Source: Proteobacteria bacterium UBA7447 (lineage in GTDB: Bacteria > Pseudomonadota > Gammaproteobacteria > Arenicellales > UBA868). From it: 28,913 nt of DNA. A program made the translations under genes and the position numbers. The stretch spans positions 17,588 to 46,500 of the forward strand of contig DLPX01000023.1 of the NCBI GenBank assembly GCA_002477475.1, in the 5' to 3' direction. Shown here piece by piece: positions 16,056-23,167 of the stretch. Each line of letters begins with the position of its first letter. Within the stretch, counting starts at the first letter, position 1. The notes under the pieces are model-generated. The model was not told where the DNA came from and did not search any database. It saw only the letters and a list, made by a program, of their open reading frames with translations.

Positions 16056-16831
16056 GTCTTTCTCTTGGCGATCCGCGACTTGATTTGTCCGATGGCTTTT
16101 CCGGGATTTAGGCCTTTTGGACAAGAATTCGTACAGTTCATGATCGTGTGGCACCGGTAAAGCTTAAAACTGTCGTTCAGATACTCAAGCCGATCAGTGC
16201 TGGCTTCATCCCGGCTGTCCGCAATCCAACGGTAGGCTTGTAGAAGATTCGCAGGGCCCAGGTATTGGTCAGAATTCCACCAGTAACTCGGGCAGCTCGT
16301 GGAACAGCAGGCGCAGAGAATGCATTCATACAGGCCATCGAGTGCCTCACGGTCGTCCGGGCTCTGCAGCCTCTCCTTGTCACTGGGGGGATCAGACGCT
16401 TTCAGCCAAGGCTCGATTGAGGCATGTTGATCGAAGAAATGTGTCAGATCGGGAACCAGGTCCTTGATGACCGGCATATGCGGCAATGGATAAATTTTTA
16501 CTGGCGTATCAAGATCCGAGAGTGACTGAGTACACGCCAGCGTATTGGTGCCGTTGATGTTCATCGCGCAAGACCCGCAGATCCCCTCCCTGCAGGAGCG
16601 CCGGAAGGTCAGGGTAGAGTCAATCTCGTTTTTGATCTTGATCAATGCGTCTAACAGCATCGGACCGCAGGTTGCTCGATCGATGGTGTAGTCGTCAACG
16701 CGCGGCTGAGCTTCGTCGTCGGGATTCCACCGATAGATCTGGAGCGGCAGCGGCCTTTGCATGCCGGACCCGTCATTATGGCGGCGACCTTTTGTGATTT
16801 GTGCGTTTTTGGGGAGTCGAAACTGAGCCAT
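16052..16831 (-). CDS. sdhB: Succinate dehydrogenase iron-sulfur subunit SdhB
   Basis: A 259-residue Fe-S subunit of respiratory complex II that carries electrons from SdhA to ubiquinone. The [2Fe-2S] ligands are Cys80, Cys85, Cys88 and Cys100 (CREGICGSC...C). The [4Fe-4S] and [3Fe-4S] ligands come from CILCACCSTSC (Cys170, 173, 176, 180) and CHTIMNCTNSC (Cys227, 233, 237). The Trp pair after CPSY fits the quinone-site tryptophan. All ligands are intact. It starts 5 bp after sdhA. Confidence 0.98.
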   Translation of the reverse strand: MAQFRLPKNAQITKGRRHNDGSGMQRPLPLQIYRWNPDDEAQPRVDDYTIDRATCGPMLLDALIKIKNEIDSTLTFRRSCREGICGSCAMNINGTNTLACTQSLSDLDTPVKIYPLPHMPVIKDLVPDLTHFFDQHASIEPWLKASDPPSDKERLQSPDDREALDGLYECILCACCSTSCPSYWWNSDQYLGPANLLQAYRWIADSRDEASTDRLEYLNDSFKLYRCHTIMNCTNSCPKGLNPGKAIGQIKSRIAKRKT

Positions 16832-16836
16832 AGTGG

Positions 16837-18621
16837 TTAATACACCCTCGCCTTAGGTGGAATACTTTCTACCTCCGGCATGCCGGTTTCCAGTATGACA
16901 GGACGGTAGGAGAGCTCGATCGAATTTTCTTTAGTACTGGCGAGCGTGTGAACCATCCAGTCACTATCGTCACGATCAGGATAATCATCCCGGGCGTGCG
17001 CGCCACGGCTTTCGGTCCGGGCGCGGGCACTGTGGACAGTCACTTGAGCCTGTGCCAGGAGATTTTCAAGTTCGAGTGTCTCGACCAGGTCCGTGTTCCA
17101 GATAAGGGAACGATCAGTTACTCCCACCTCTCCAAACATCCCCACAGTTTCGTCGATCTGGGTGACGCCCTCGCTCAAAACCTGTTCGTTTCGGAAAACA
17201 GCACAGTTCGTCTGCATCACGCGCTGCATGCGTAGGCGGATGGCTGCGGTGCTTGCGGGCCCTTTCGAAAAACGAATTCGATCAAACCGCTCGAGAATAT
17301 TGTCAACGGTTGACAGGTCGCCCTGTAGCGGAGTGTCTGCGGTCGAAACGGTCTTCGCAGCATGTTGTCCGGCTGCGCGGCCGAAAACGATTAAGTCCAA
17401 AAGACTGTTTGATCCCAGTCGGTTTGCTCCATGTACAGAGACGCAGGCGGCCTCCCCAATCGCCATTAGACCTGGGACGTTAGGGACGGCGCCATCTTTC
17501 GAGTTCCCCACATACTCCCCATGAATGTTGGTCGGAATACCGCCCATGTTGTAGTGCACAGTGGGAATGACGGGAATCGGCTGCTTGCAGACGTCGATGC
17601 CTGCGAAGATCTGAGCCGTCTCTGAAATCCCGGGGAGACGCTCAGCGAGTATCTCTGGACCGAGATGCTCAAGGTGCAGGTGAATATGGTCTCCGTCATC
17701 TCCTACCCCTCGTCCCGCCCGGATCTCCATCGTCATAGAGCGACTCACGACGTCACGCGAGGCGAGATCTTTAGCGTTTGGGGCATACCTCTCCATAAAA
17801 CGCTCCCCATCGGCATTGGTCAAAAAACCGCCCTCACCGCGCGCGCCCTCTGTGATGAGGCAACCCGATCCATAAATCCCTGTCGGGTGAAATTGAACAA
17901 ACTCCATGTCCTGCAGTGGCAGGCCCGCCCGCAGGACCATGGCATTCCCGTCTCCGGTACACGTATGGGCGGAGGTGGCCGAAAAGTAGGCCCTGCCGTA
18001 GCCCCCTGTGGCAAGAATCACCCGCTTTGCCCAGAAGACATGGATGGCCCCGGTTTCCAGACACCACGTGACGACGCCTCTGCACTCCCCAGACTCCATG
18101 ATGAGGTCGAGACAGAAATATTCGATGAAAAACTCTACCCGGTGACGCAGTGACTGTTGGTAGAGTGTGTGAAGGATAGCGTGCCCCGTCCGATCCGCCG
18201 CTGCACATGTTCTTTGGGCCTGGCCCTGTCCAAAATGGGTCGTCATACCCCCAAACGCTCTTTGGTAGATCTTCCCTTCCGCTGTTCGGGAGAAAGGCAC
18301 GCCGTAGTGTTCGAGTTCGATCACCGCCGACGGCGCCTCCTTGCACATGAAACTGATCGCTTCCTGGTCGCCAAGCCAGTCCGACCCTTTTACGGTGTCA
18401 TACATGTGCCATCGCCAGTCGTCTTCTCCCATGTTGGCCAGAGCGGCACTCATGCCGCCTTGCGCGGCCACGGTATGGGAACGCGTAGGGAAGACCTTAG
18501 TCACGCAGGCAGTTCGCTGACCCGCTTCTGCAAGGCTTAGGCAGGCCCGCAGGCCTGCGCCCCCGGCGCCGACCACGACCACATCGTGCTCGTGATGGAT
18601 GATTTCGTAACCGGAAGTCAT
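16837..18621 (-). CDS. sdhA: Succinate dehydrogenase flavoprotein subunit SdhA
   Basis: A 594-residue catalytic subunit of complex II that oxidises succinate to fumarate. The Rossmann motif VVVGAGGAGLRA lies at about 14-26. His49 in TRSHTVAAQGG is the site of covalent FAD attachment, the step SdhE assists. HPTGIYGSGCLITEGARGEGG and HGANRLGSNSLLDLIVFGRA are active-site/FAD signatures. Length and sequence are of the proteobacterial/mitochondrial SDH type rather than fumarate reductase. It starts 7 bp after sdhD. Both SdhE and an SDHAF4-like factor, which bind SdhA in other organisms, are encoded in the same operon. Confidence 0.98.
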   Translation of the reverse strand: MTSGYEIIHHEHDVVVVGAGGAGLRACLSLAEAGQRTACVTKVFPTRSHTVAAQGGMSAALANMGEDDWRWHMYDTVKGSDWLGDQEAISFMCKEAPSAVIELEHYGVPFSRTAEGKIYQRAFGGMTTHFGQGQAQRTCAAADRTGHAILHTLYQQSLRHRVEFFIEYFCLDLIMESGECRGVVTWCLETGAIHVFWAKRVILATGGYGRAYFSATSAHTCTGDGNAMVLRAGLPLQDMEFVQFHPTGIYGSGCLITEGARGEGGFLTNADGERFMERYAPNAKDLASRDVVSRSMTMEIRAGRGVGDDGDHIHLHLEHLGPEILAERLPGISETAQIFAGIDVCKQPIPVIPTVHYNMGGIPTNIHGEYVGNSKDGAVPNVPGLMAIGEAACVSVHGANRLGSNSLLDLIVFGRAAGQHAAKTVSTADTPLQGDLSTVDNILERFDRIRFSKGPASTAAIRLRMQRVMQTNCAVFRNEQVLSEGVTQIDETVGMFGEVGVTDRSLIWNTDLVETLELENLLAQAQVTVHSARARTESRGAHARDDYPDRDDSDWMVHTLASTKENSIELSYRPVILETGMPEVESIPPKARVY

Positions 18622-18628
18622 TGGAGAA

Positions 18629-18991
18629 TCAGGCCAACGCGATTGAGAAAATTGCCCAAAGGCTTGCGAGTGTGAGAGCGATCGCAGCGATTCGAACCGC
18701 CCAAATGAGCCCGGAGTGAACCGAGGCGCTCAGATAATCCTCGATAATGACCTGAAGACCCAGTGCGCCGTGAAGATAAGACACCGGGAGCAGAATAATC
18801 AAAGCCATCATTGGACCCGTCTGCTGGATCCATTCTCTCACTGATAGATAAGATCCGGGATCAAGCGATCGCATCATCCAGAGTGTCCAGAGGATCAACG
18901 GTACCAACAGTATCGCGGTTAGGCGTTGCCACCGCCAGTGCCCTAGGCCGGGGTGATCCGTCTGAGATGTCCTTTCTTTTGCGACGTCCAT
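18629..18991 (-). CDS. sdhD: Succinate dehydrogenase membrane anchor SdhD
   Basis: A 120-residue anchor with three membrane helices (about 22-42, 59-80 and 96-118). His74 in SYLHGALGLQ is the expected heme b ligand, and Asp85-Tyr86 of the HxxxGxxxxxxxDY pattern corresponds to the quinone-site residues of E. coli SdhD (Asp82, Tyr83). It lies between sdhC (19 bp upstream) and sdhA. The weak sequence conservation usual for SdhD is offset by the motif and position. Confidence 0.93.
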   Translation of the reverse strand: MDVAKERTSQTDHPGLGHWRWQRLTAILLVPLILWTLWMMRSLDPGSYLSVREWIQQTGPMMALIILLPVSYLHGALGLQVIIEDYLSASVHSGLIWAVRIAAIALTLASLWAIFSIALA

Positions 18992-19010
18992 CAGTTAAGT
19001 AATGTGTGCA

Positions 19011-19391
19011 CTAGATGGCTAAAACGAGTGTAATCGCAGACAGCGCGAGTGACCCTCCGACCACAGCCCAGCCGGTGGCGTAGACACGGGCCAGGGAAAA
19101 CCCAAATCCCCAATCCCAGGCCAGGTGTCTGACACCATTAAGGAGGTGGTAGTAGACACAAAACACGACTCCAGTCAGGAGCAGGGTTGATATCCAGCTA
19201 TCCCAAAACGCGACAAAAACCGAATACGCCACTTCACCAAAGGCGATGTTGACCAGCCACAAGGACAGCACCATGGTGACGCCAGATAAAAAAATCCCGG
19301 TCAGACGGTGCATGATAGACAACACGCTCGTCAACTGAGGGCGGTAGACCTGCAAATGTGGCGAGATAGGTCTTGCGCGAGGATTTGACAT
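19011..19391 (-). CDS. sdhC: Succinate dehydrogenase cytochrome b556 subunit SdhC
   Basis: A 126-residue anchor with three membrane helices. The family signature RPISPHLQVYRP (7-18) with SIMHRLTG (25-32) supplies quinone-site Ser25 and Arg29, and heme ligand His89 is in GVRHLAWDWG. ATG at 19391. It follows the SDHAF4-like gene by 38 bp and is the first structural subunit of the operon. Confidence 0.95.
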   Translation of the reverse strand: MSNPRARPISPHLQVYRPQLTSVLSIMHRLTGIFLSGVTMVLSLWLVNIAFGEVAYSVFVAFWDSWISTLLLTGVVFCVYYHLLNGVRHLAWDWGFGFSLARVYATGWAVVGGSLALSAITLVLAI

Positions 19392-19429
19392 ATGATTACC
19401 CGGAATGTGTCCTGAGCGACTGCATCTCG

Positions 19430-19648
19430 CTAAAAATCAATGCAACGACCTTTGAGTTCCCAATCCCCGTAGCGGGTTGGATCGGGCCGAGTCAATTTTG
19501 AGTCCACTAACGGATCGCCCGGCAACGAATCGGGTCCATGAGGTTTCCTGTCCTCCTTTTCCTGGTTGAGTTCTCGTGCCTGCGGCTGCGGTCCATTAGT
19601 CAGATTTACACCGGCGGTCTTTTCCACATTTCTCGCGATTTTGTGCAT
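19430..19648 (-). CDS. SDHAF4-like succinate dehydrogenase assembly factor (DUF1674 family)
   Basis: A 72-residue small protein whose last 20 residues carry the DUF1674/SDHAF4 signature, DPTRYGDWELKGRCIDF at the very C-terminus. In eukaryotes SDHAF4 binds FAD-loaded SdhA and promotes its joining to SdhB. Here it heads the sdhCDAB-sdhE operon, strongly supporting the same role. The N-terminal half is charged and probably disordered. ATG at 19648 is preferred from length. A second in-frame ATG at 19762 has a near-ideal AGGAGG 7 bases upstream (19770-19775) and would give 110 residues, but the added 38 codons include several rare ones (ATA, AGA) and an AT-rich, promoter-like stretch. The start is therefore uncertain. 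Confidence 0.88.
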   Translation of the reverse strand: MHKIARNVEKTAGVNLTNGPQPQARELNQEKEDRKPHGPDSLPGDPLVDSKLTRPDPTRYGDWELKGRCIDF

Positions 19649-19806
19649 TGCAACAACCTTAATTCTGCAAGCCTTTTTTCTTGTTTTCAAGACCTTTGAT
19701 GTTTGCGCCATCAACTTTATCGAGCGTAATATCGCATGTCGCAGTGAAAGCGCTGTCAGCATTGGCGTGCCTCCTGCCCTTTCTCCCAAACCGCCGATAG
19801 ATACCT

Positions 19807-20664
19807 ATGATGATTCCCGCTCCTGAGTTATCCGTCTTCCGTTGCTTTGGCAATGATGCCGAAGCATTTCTCCAGAGTCAGTTCACGAGTGATCTTTGTG
19901 CGATCTCTGATGGGGGTTGGTCCCTGTCCGGATATTGCTCTCCCAAAGGGCGACTACTGGCTGTCTTTTTTGTCTGTAGGCGGGAGAATGAATTTTTATT
20001 ATCCACCCATGAGTCGCTCGCAGATAGTGTAATAGCCCGTCTTCGCATGTATGTGATGCGCGCAGATGTCTCTTTTGAATCACTAACCTACCAACACCTT
20101 GTTTTCCACGACAACAGGGCAAGCGGCTCAGATGTGTCGCAAAGTCACTCCGATTCATTCTCCCCTCAGGAGTTTCTGGAGCTTTCAACGATCGACGCAG
20201 CCACTCTCGAGGAAGCTGCAAGTGCACCCTCCTTCCAGACACTCTGTATAGAGTTGGGATTGCCGATTATCAGCCGACCGCTTTCGGAAGTTTTGATCCC
20301 GCAGTCTGTAAACCTGGATCTCATAGGCGGCGTAAGTTTCAAGAAGGGTTGTTACCCCGGCCAGGAGATCGTCGCTCGCGTTCGTTACAGGGGTAAGCCA
20401 AAGCAACGAATGATTCGGGTCATTGCCGAACACGCTGTGCACCCGGAGCCCGGCGCCCCCATTGCGGTTGCAACCGCAACCTCTGGGCGTGATGGGGTAG
20501 TCATCTGCGGCGCGCCCGCCGACAGCACCGGCGGAATGCAACTGTTAGCGACAGTGCCGATGGAATTGATAAGCTCACCCGAGTCGGGGAGCCTGTTCTG
20601 GGAAGACATTCCGCTGACCGTCTCACCGCTTCCCTACCGGATCCCGACAGAGGTGCCAGGTTAA
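19807..20664 (+). CDS. ygfZ: Folate-binding protein YgfZ (GcvT-related, Fe-S maintenance)
   Basis: A 285-residue cytoplasmic protein related to the glycine-cleavage T protein. It binds tetrahydrofolate and supports assembly or repair of some Fe-S enzymes such as MiaB. The diagnostic motif KGCYPGQE occurs at 180-187 with Cys182, followed by IVARVRYRGKPKQR. The N-terminal FLQSQFTSDL and GYCSPKGRLLA match the family. It is divergent from the SDHAF4-sdh operon and convergent with ftsB (3 bp between stops). In E. coli it is divergent from sdhE; here the whole sdh operon lies between the two. The start is one of two adjacent ATGs (19807 or 19810). Confidence 0.95.
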   Translation: MMIPAPELSVFRCFGNDAEAFLQSQFTSDLCAISDGGWSLSGYCSPKGRLLAVFFVCRRENEFLLSTHESLADSVIARLRMYVMRADVSFESLTYQHLVFHDNRASGSDVSQSHSDSFSPQEFLELSTIDAATLEEAASAPSFQTLCIELGLPIISRPLSEVLIPQSVNLDLIGGVSFKKGCYPGQEIVARVRYRGKPKQRMIRVIAEHAVHPEPGAPIAVATATSGRDGVVICGAPADSTGGMQLLATVPMELISSPESGSLFWEDIPLTVSPLPYRIPTEVPG

Positions 20665-20667
20665 ACG

Positions 20668-20979
20668 CTAATTCCCCTCACGGGGCGGGGTGTTGTCTTC
20701 AGGCAGCACGACTTGGTAGTACGTTTCCCCTGGTTTGATCAGCCCCAGTTGCTCGCGCGCTCTTGCTTCGATAGCTTCCACACGATTCTTGATCTCATTG
20801 ACATCTGCATGGAGCCGATTATTCCGTTCTCGAAGAACGAGATTCTCCTGCTCCAACTCGTTAACGGAGCGGCGCAGGTGGATCAGATCGACGACGTTGC
20901 TCTTCCCAAACCACAGCGCGTATTGCAAAGCCAGCACAACTCCGATCAGGCAGAAGATTATCGTCCTGAGGTAGGGCAC
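20668..20979 (-). CDS. ftsB: Cell division protein FtsB
   Basis: A 103-residue bitopic inner-membrane protein that forms the FtsQLB divisome complex activating septal peptidoglycan synthesis. It has one N-terminal membrane segment (about 5-24), a coiled coil (about 28-68, VNELEQENLVLRERNNRLHA) and the EARAREQLGLIKPGETYYQV region typical of FtsB. It follows eno, the usual position. ispD, which often comes next, is absent, because the oppositely oriented ygfZ follows directly. Confidence 0.95.
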   Translation of the reverse strand: MPYLRTIIFCLIGVVLALQYALWFGKSNVVDLIHLRRSVNELEQENLVLRERNNRLHADVNEIKNRVEAIEARAREQLGLIKPGETYYQVVLPEDNTPPREGN

Positions 20980-21006
20980 CGTCGGCTCTCAGCTTGTACG
21001 GACCAC

Positions 21007-22314
21007 TTACAATTGTTTAAAGGCTTGCTTGCCGGCATAGACCGCGCGCTCACCGAGCGACTCCTCGATCCGGAGCAGACGGTTGTACTTAGCTGTCCTC
21101 TCCGACCGGCACAATGAGCCCGTTTTTATCTGATCGGCACCGACACCAACGGCCAGATCCGCAATAGTCGTGTCTTCCGTCTCCCCTGATCGGTGCGACA
21201 CCGTGACCGCATAGCCATTTGACTGTGCGAGCCGAACCGCATCCAGCGTCTCGCTCAAGGTTCCAATCTGATTGACCTTGATCAGTATTGAGTTTGCCGC
21301 CTGCAGGTCGACTCCCCTCTGCAGAATGCCTGGATTTGTGACAAAAAGATCATCCCCAGTCAATTGAACAGTCTGACCCAACTTTTGTGTGAGCACTGCC
21401 CAGCCGTCCCAGTCATCCTCATCCAGGGGATCCTCCAGGGAAAGGATCGGGTTTCGACCGGCTAGTTCAACAATCAGGTTAATAAACTCCGTGCTGGTGT
21501 AACTGTGTTGCTCAGACTCCAAGTGATAAACGCCATCTGCGAAGAACTCCGAGCTGGCCAAATCAAGCCCCAAGAACACGTCCTGGGAAGTCGCGTAACC
21601 GGACCGCTCTACCGCCTGCAGCACTGCCTTCAGAGCGGCTTCATTTGAGGGGAAGTCTGGGGCGAAACCGCCTTCATCTCCCACGGCGGTTTGAAGACCT
21701 TGGGTGATTAAATCCGAGCGCAACTTATGAAAGATCTCGGCCCCGCAACGAAGCGCCTCATGGAACGTGCTGGATCCAACCGGGAGGACCATGAACTCCT
21801 GAAAATCGATGCTGTTATCGGCGTGCGCTCCTCCGTTCAGAATGTTCATCTGGGGGACAGGAAGCCGTGCCGGACTCGAATTGCTGTGAAGCGTACCGAT
21901 GTGATCGTACAAGTTGTGACCAAGACCAAGAGCCGCCGCTCTGACGGTTGCCAGTGAGGCCGCTAGCAGAGCATTGGCCCCAAGGCGTGCCTTGTTGGGA
22001 GTGCCGTCGAGAACGAGTAACTCCTCGTCAATCCTTCGCTGATCCGACGCGTCTCGACCCTTGAGGCATTGTTGAATTTCGCTATTGACATTCGCGACCG
22101 CGCCGCTGACGCCTTTGCCATTGAACCGCGTCGGGTCGCCGTCTCTGAGTTCTAAAGCCTCACGTTTCCCGGTGGAGGCCCCCGAAGGGACCGCAGCGCG
22201 CCCAACGACACCGCTTTGCAGTGTTACCTCAGCCTCGAGCGTTGGAAACCCGCGGGAATCCAGAATCTCCCTTGCGTGAACCTTGGAAATAGCCAATGGG
22301 GATGGGTGGTTCAT
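21007..22314 (-). CDS. eno: Enolase
   Basis: A 435-residue glycolytic enzyme converting 2-phosphoglycerate to phosphoenolpyruvate, and in many bacteria part of the RNA degradosome. Metal-binding and catalytic segments are seen: LGLDLASSEF (Asp), SLEDPLDEDDW (Glu), LTGDDLFVTNP (Asp), the lysine in ILIKVNQIGTLSET, and SHRSGETEDTTIADLAV. ATG at 22314 has GAGAGG upstream. PEP from enolase is a substrate of KdsA, encoded just upstream. Confidence 0.98.
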   Translation of the reverse strand: MNHPSPLAISKVHAREILDSRGFPTLEAEVTLQSGVVGRAAVPSGASTGKREALELRDGDPTRFNGKGVSGAVANVNSEIQQCLKGRDASDQRRIDEELLVLDGTPNKARLGANALLAASLATVRAAALGLGHNLYDHIGTLHSNSSPARLPVPQMNILNGGAHADNSIDFQEFMVLPVGSSTFHEALRCGAEIFHKLRSDLITQGLQTAVGDEGGFAPDFPSNEAALKAVLQAVERSGYATSQDVFLGLDLASSEFFADGVYHLESEQHSYTSTEFINLIVELAGRNPILSLEDPLDEDDWDGWAVLTQKLGQTVQLTGDDLFVTNPGILQRGVDLQAANSILIKVNQIGTLSETLDAVRLAQSNGYAVTVSHRSGETEDTTIADLAVGVGADQIKTGSLCRSERTAKYNRLLRIEESLGERAVYAGKQAFKQL

Positions 22315-22348
22315 AGACTGGCGCCTCTCATGTTTTAAGGAATATCGT

Positions 22349-23167
22349 CTAAAGATTCGATTGCATCGCAGCTTCGTGAATTCTCAACAAGTCTTCAAGA
22401 AGAGGTTGCAGGCTATCCAGCGGCCAGGCGTTTGGTCCGTCGCTGAGCGCGTTGGGCGGATCAATGTGCGTCTCCATGAATACGCCGTCGACCTTTGCCC
22501 CAACCGCTGCCCGCGCCAACAATGGAATAAATTCTCGCTGCCCATCAGAGTGATCGCCACCCGCACCTGGCAATTGCACCGAGTGCGTAGCATCAAAAAT
22601 CACCGGAAAACCGAGTGAGGCCATCACCTGTAGGGACCGCATGTCGACCACAAGGTTGTGGTAACCAAAGGTGGTTCCCCGTTCACATAAGAACAAATCA
22701 GTCGCGCCGGCTGCGCTCGCCTTCTTTGCAACCGTGCGCATCTCCTGCGGTGCCATGAATTGGCCTTTCTTAATATTCACGGGAACACCGGTAGCCGCTG
22801 CGGCCACAATAAGATCGGTTTGCCGACAAAGAAACGCGGGAGTTTGCAGCATATCGACAATCTCCCCGGCTAATGACGCCTGTTCTGGTGTATGAACGTC
22901 GGTTAATACCGGCAATCCTGTTTCCGACCGGACTTCCTCCAGGATCTTGAGTCCGGCATCGAGTCCTGGACCGCGAAAGGAATTTCCTGAAGAGCGGTTA
23001 CCTTTGTCAAACGAAGATTTGTACACCAAGAGAATATCAAGAGCGGACGCTATTCGAGCAAGCGCGTCGGCTGTGCGAAGCGCATTGTCTCGACTTTCGA
23101 TCACACACGGCCCGGCGATAAAAAACAGCGCCTCTTCCCGACCCTTGCGATGACTAAAAATGCTCAC
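22349..23167 (-). CDS. kdsA: 3-deoxy-D-manno-octulosonate 8-phosphate synthase KdsA (metal-dependent type)
   Basis: A 272-residue TIM-barrel enzyme condensing PEP with arabinose 5-phosphate to form KDO 8-phosphate for lipopolysaccharide core, so the organism makes KDO-containing LPS. Key segments: GPCVIES (19-25), KSSFDKGNRSS (50-60), TDVHTP and CERGTTFGYHNLVVDM. The four metal ligands of class II KDO8P synthases are all present: Cys21, His195 (DATHSVQ), Glu232 (METH) and Asp243 (ALSDG). E. coli-type metal-independent enzymes have Asn where Cys21 stands. The start is GTG at 23167, overlapping the pyrG stop (GTGA). Confidence 0.97.
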   Translation of the reverse strand: MSIFSHRKGREEALFFIAGPCVIESRDNALRTADALARIASALDILLVYKSSFDKGNRSSGNSFRGPGLDAGLKILEEVRSETGLPVLTDVHTPEQASLAGEIVDMLQTPAFLCRQTDLIVAAAATGVPVNIKKGQFMAPQEMRTVAKKASAAGATDLFLCERGTTFGYHNLVVDMRSLQVMASLGFPVIFDATHSVQLPGAGGDHSDGQREFIPLLARAAVGAKVDGVFMETHIDPPNALSDGPNAWPLDSLQPLLEDLLRIHEAAMQSNL

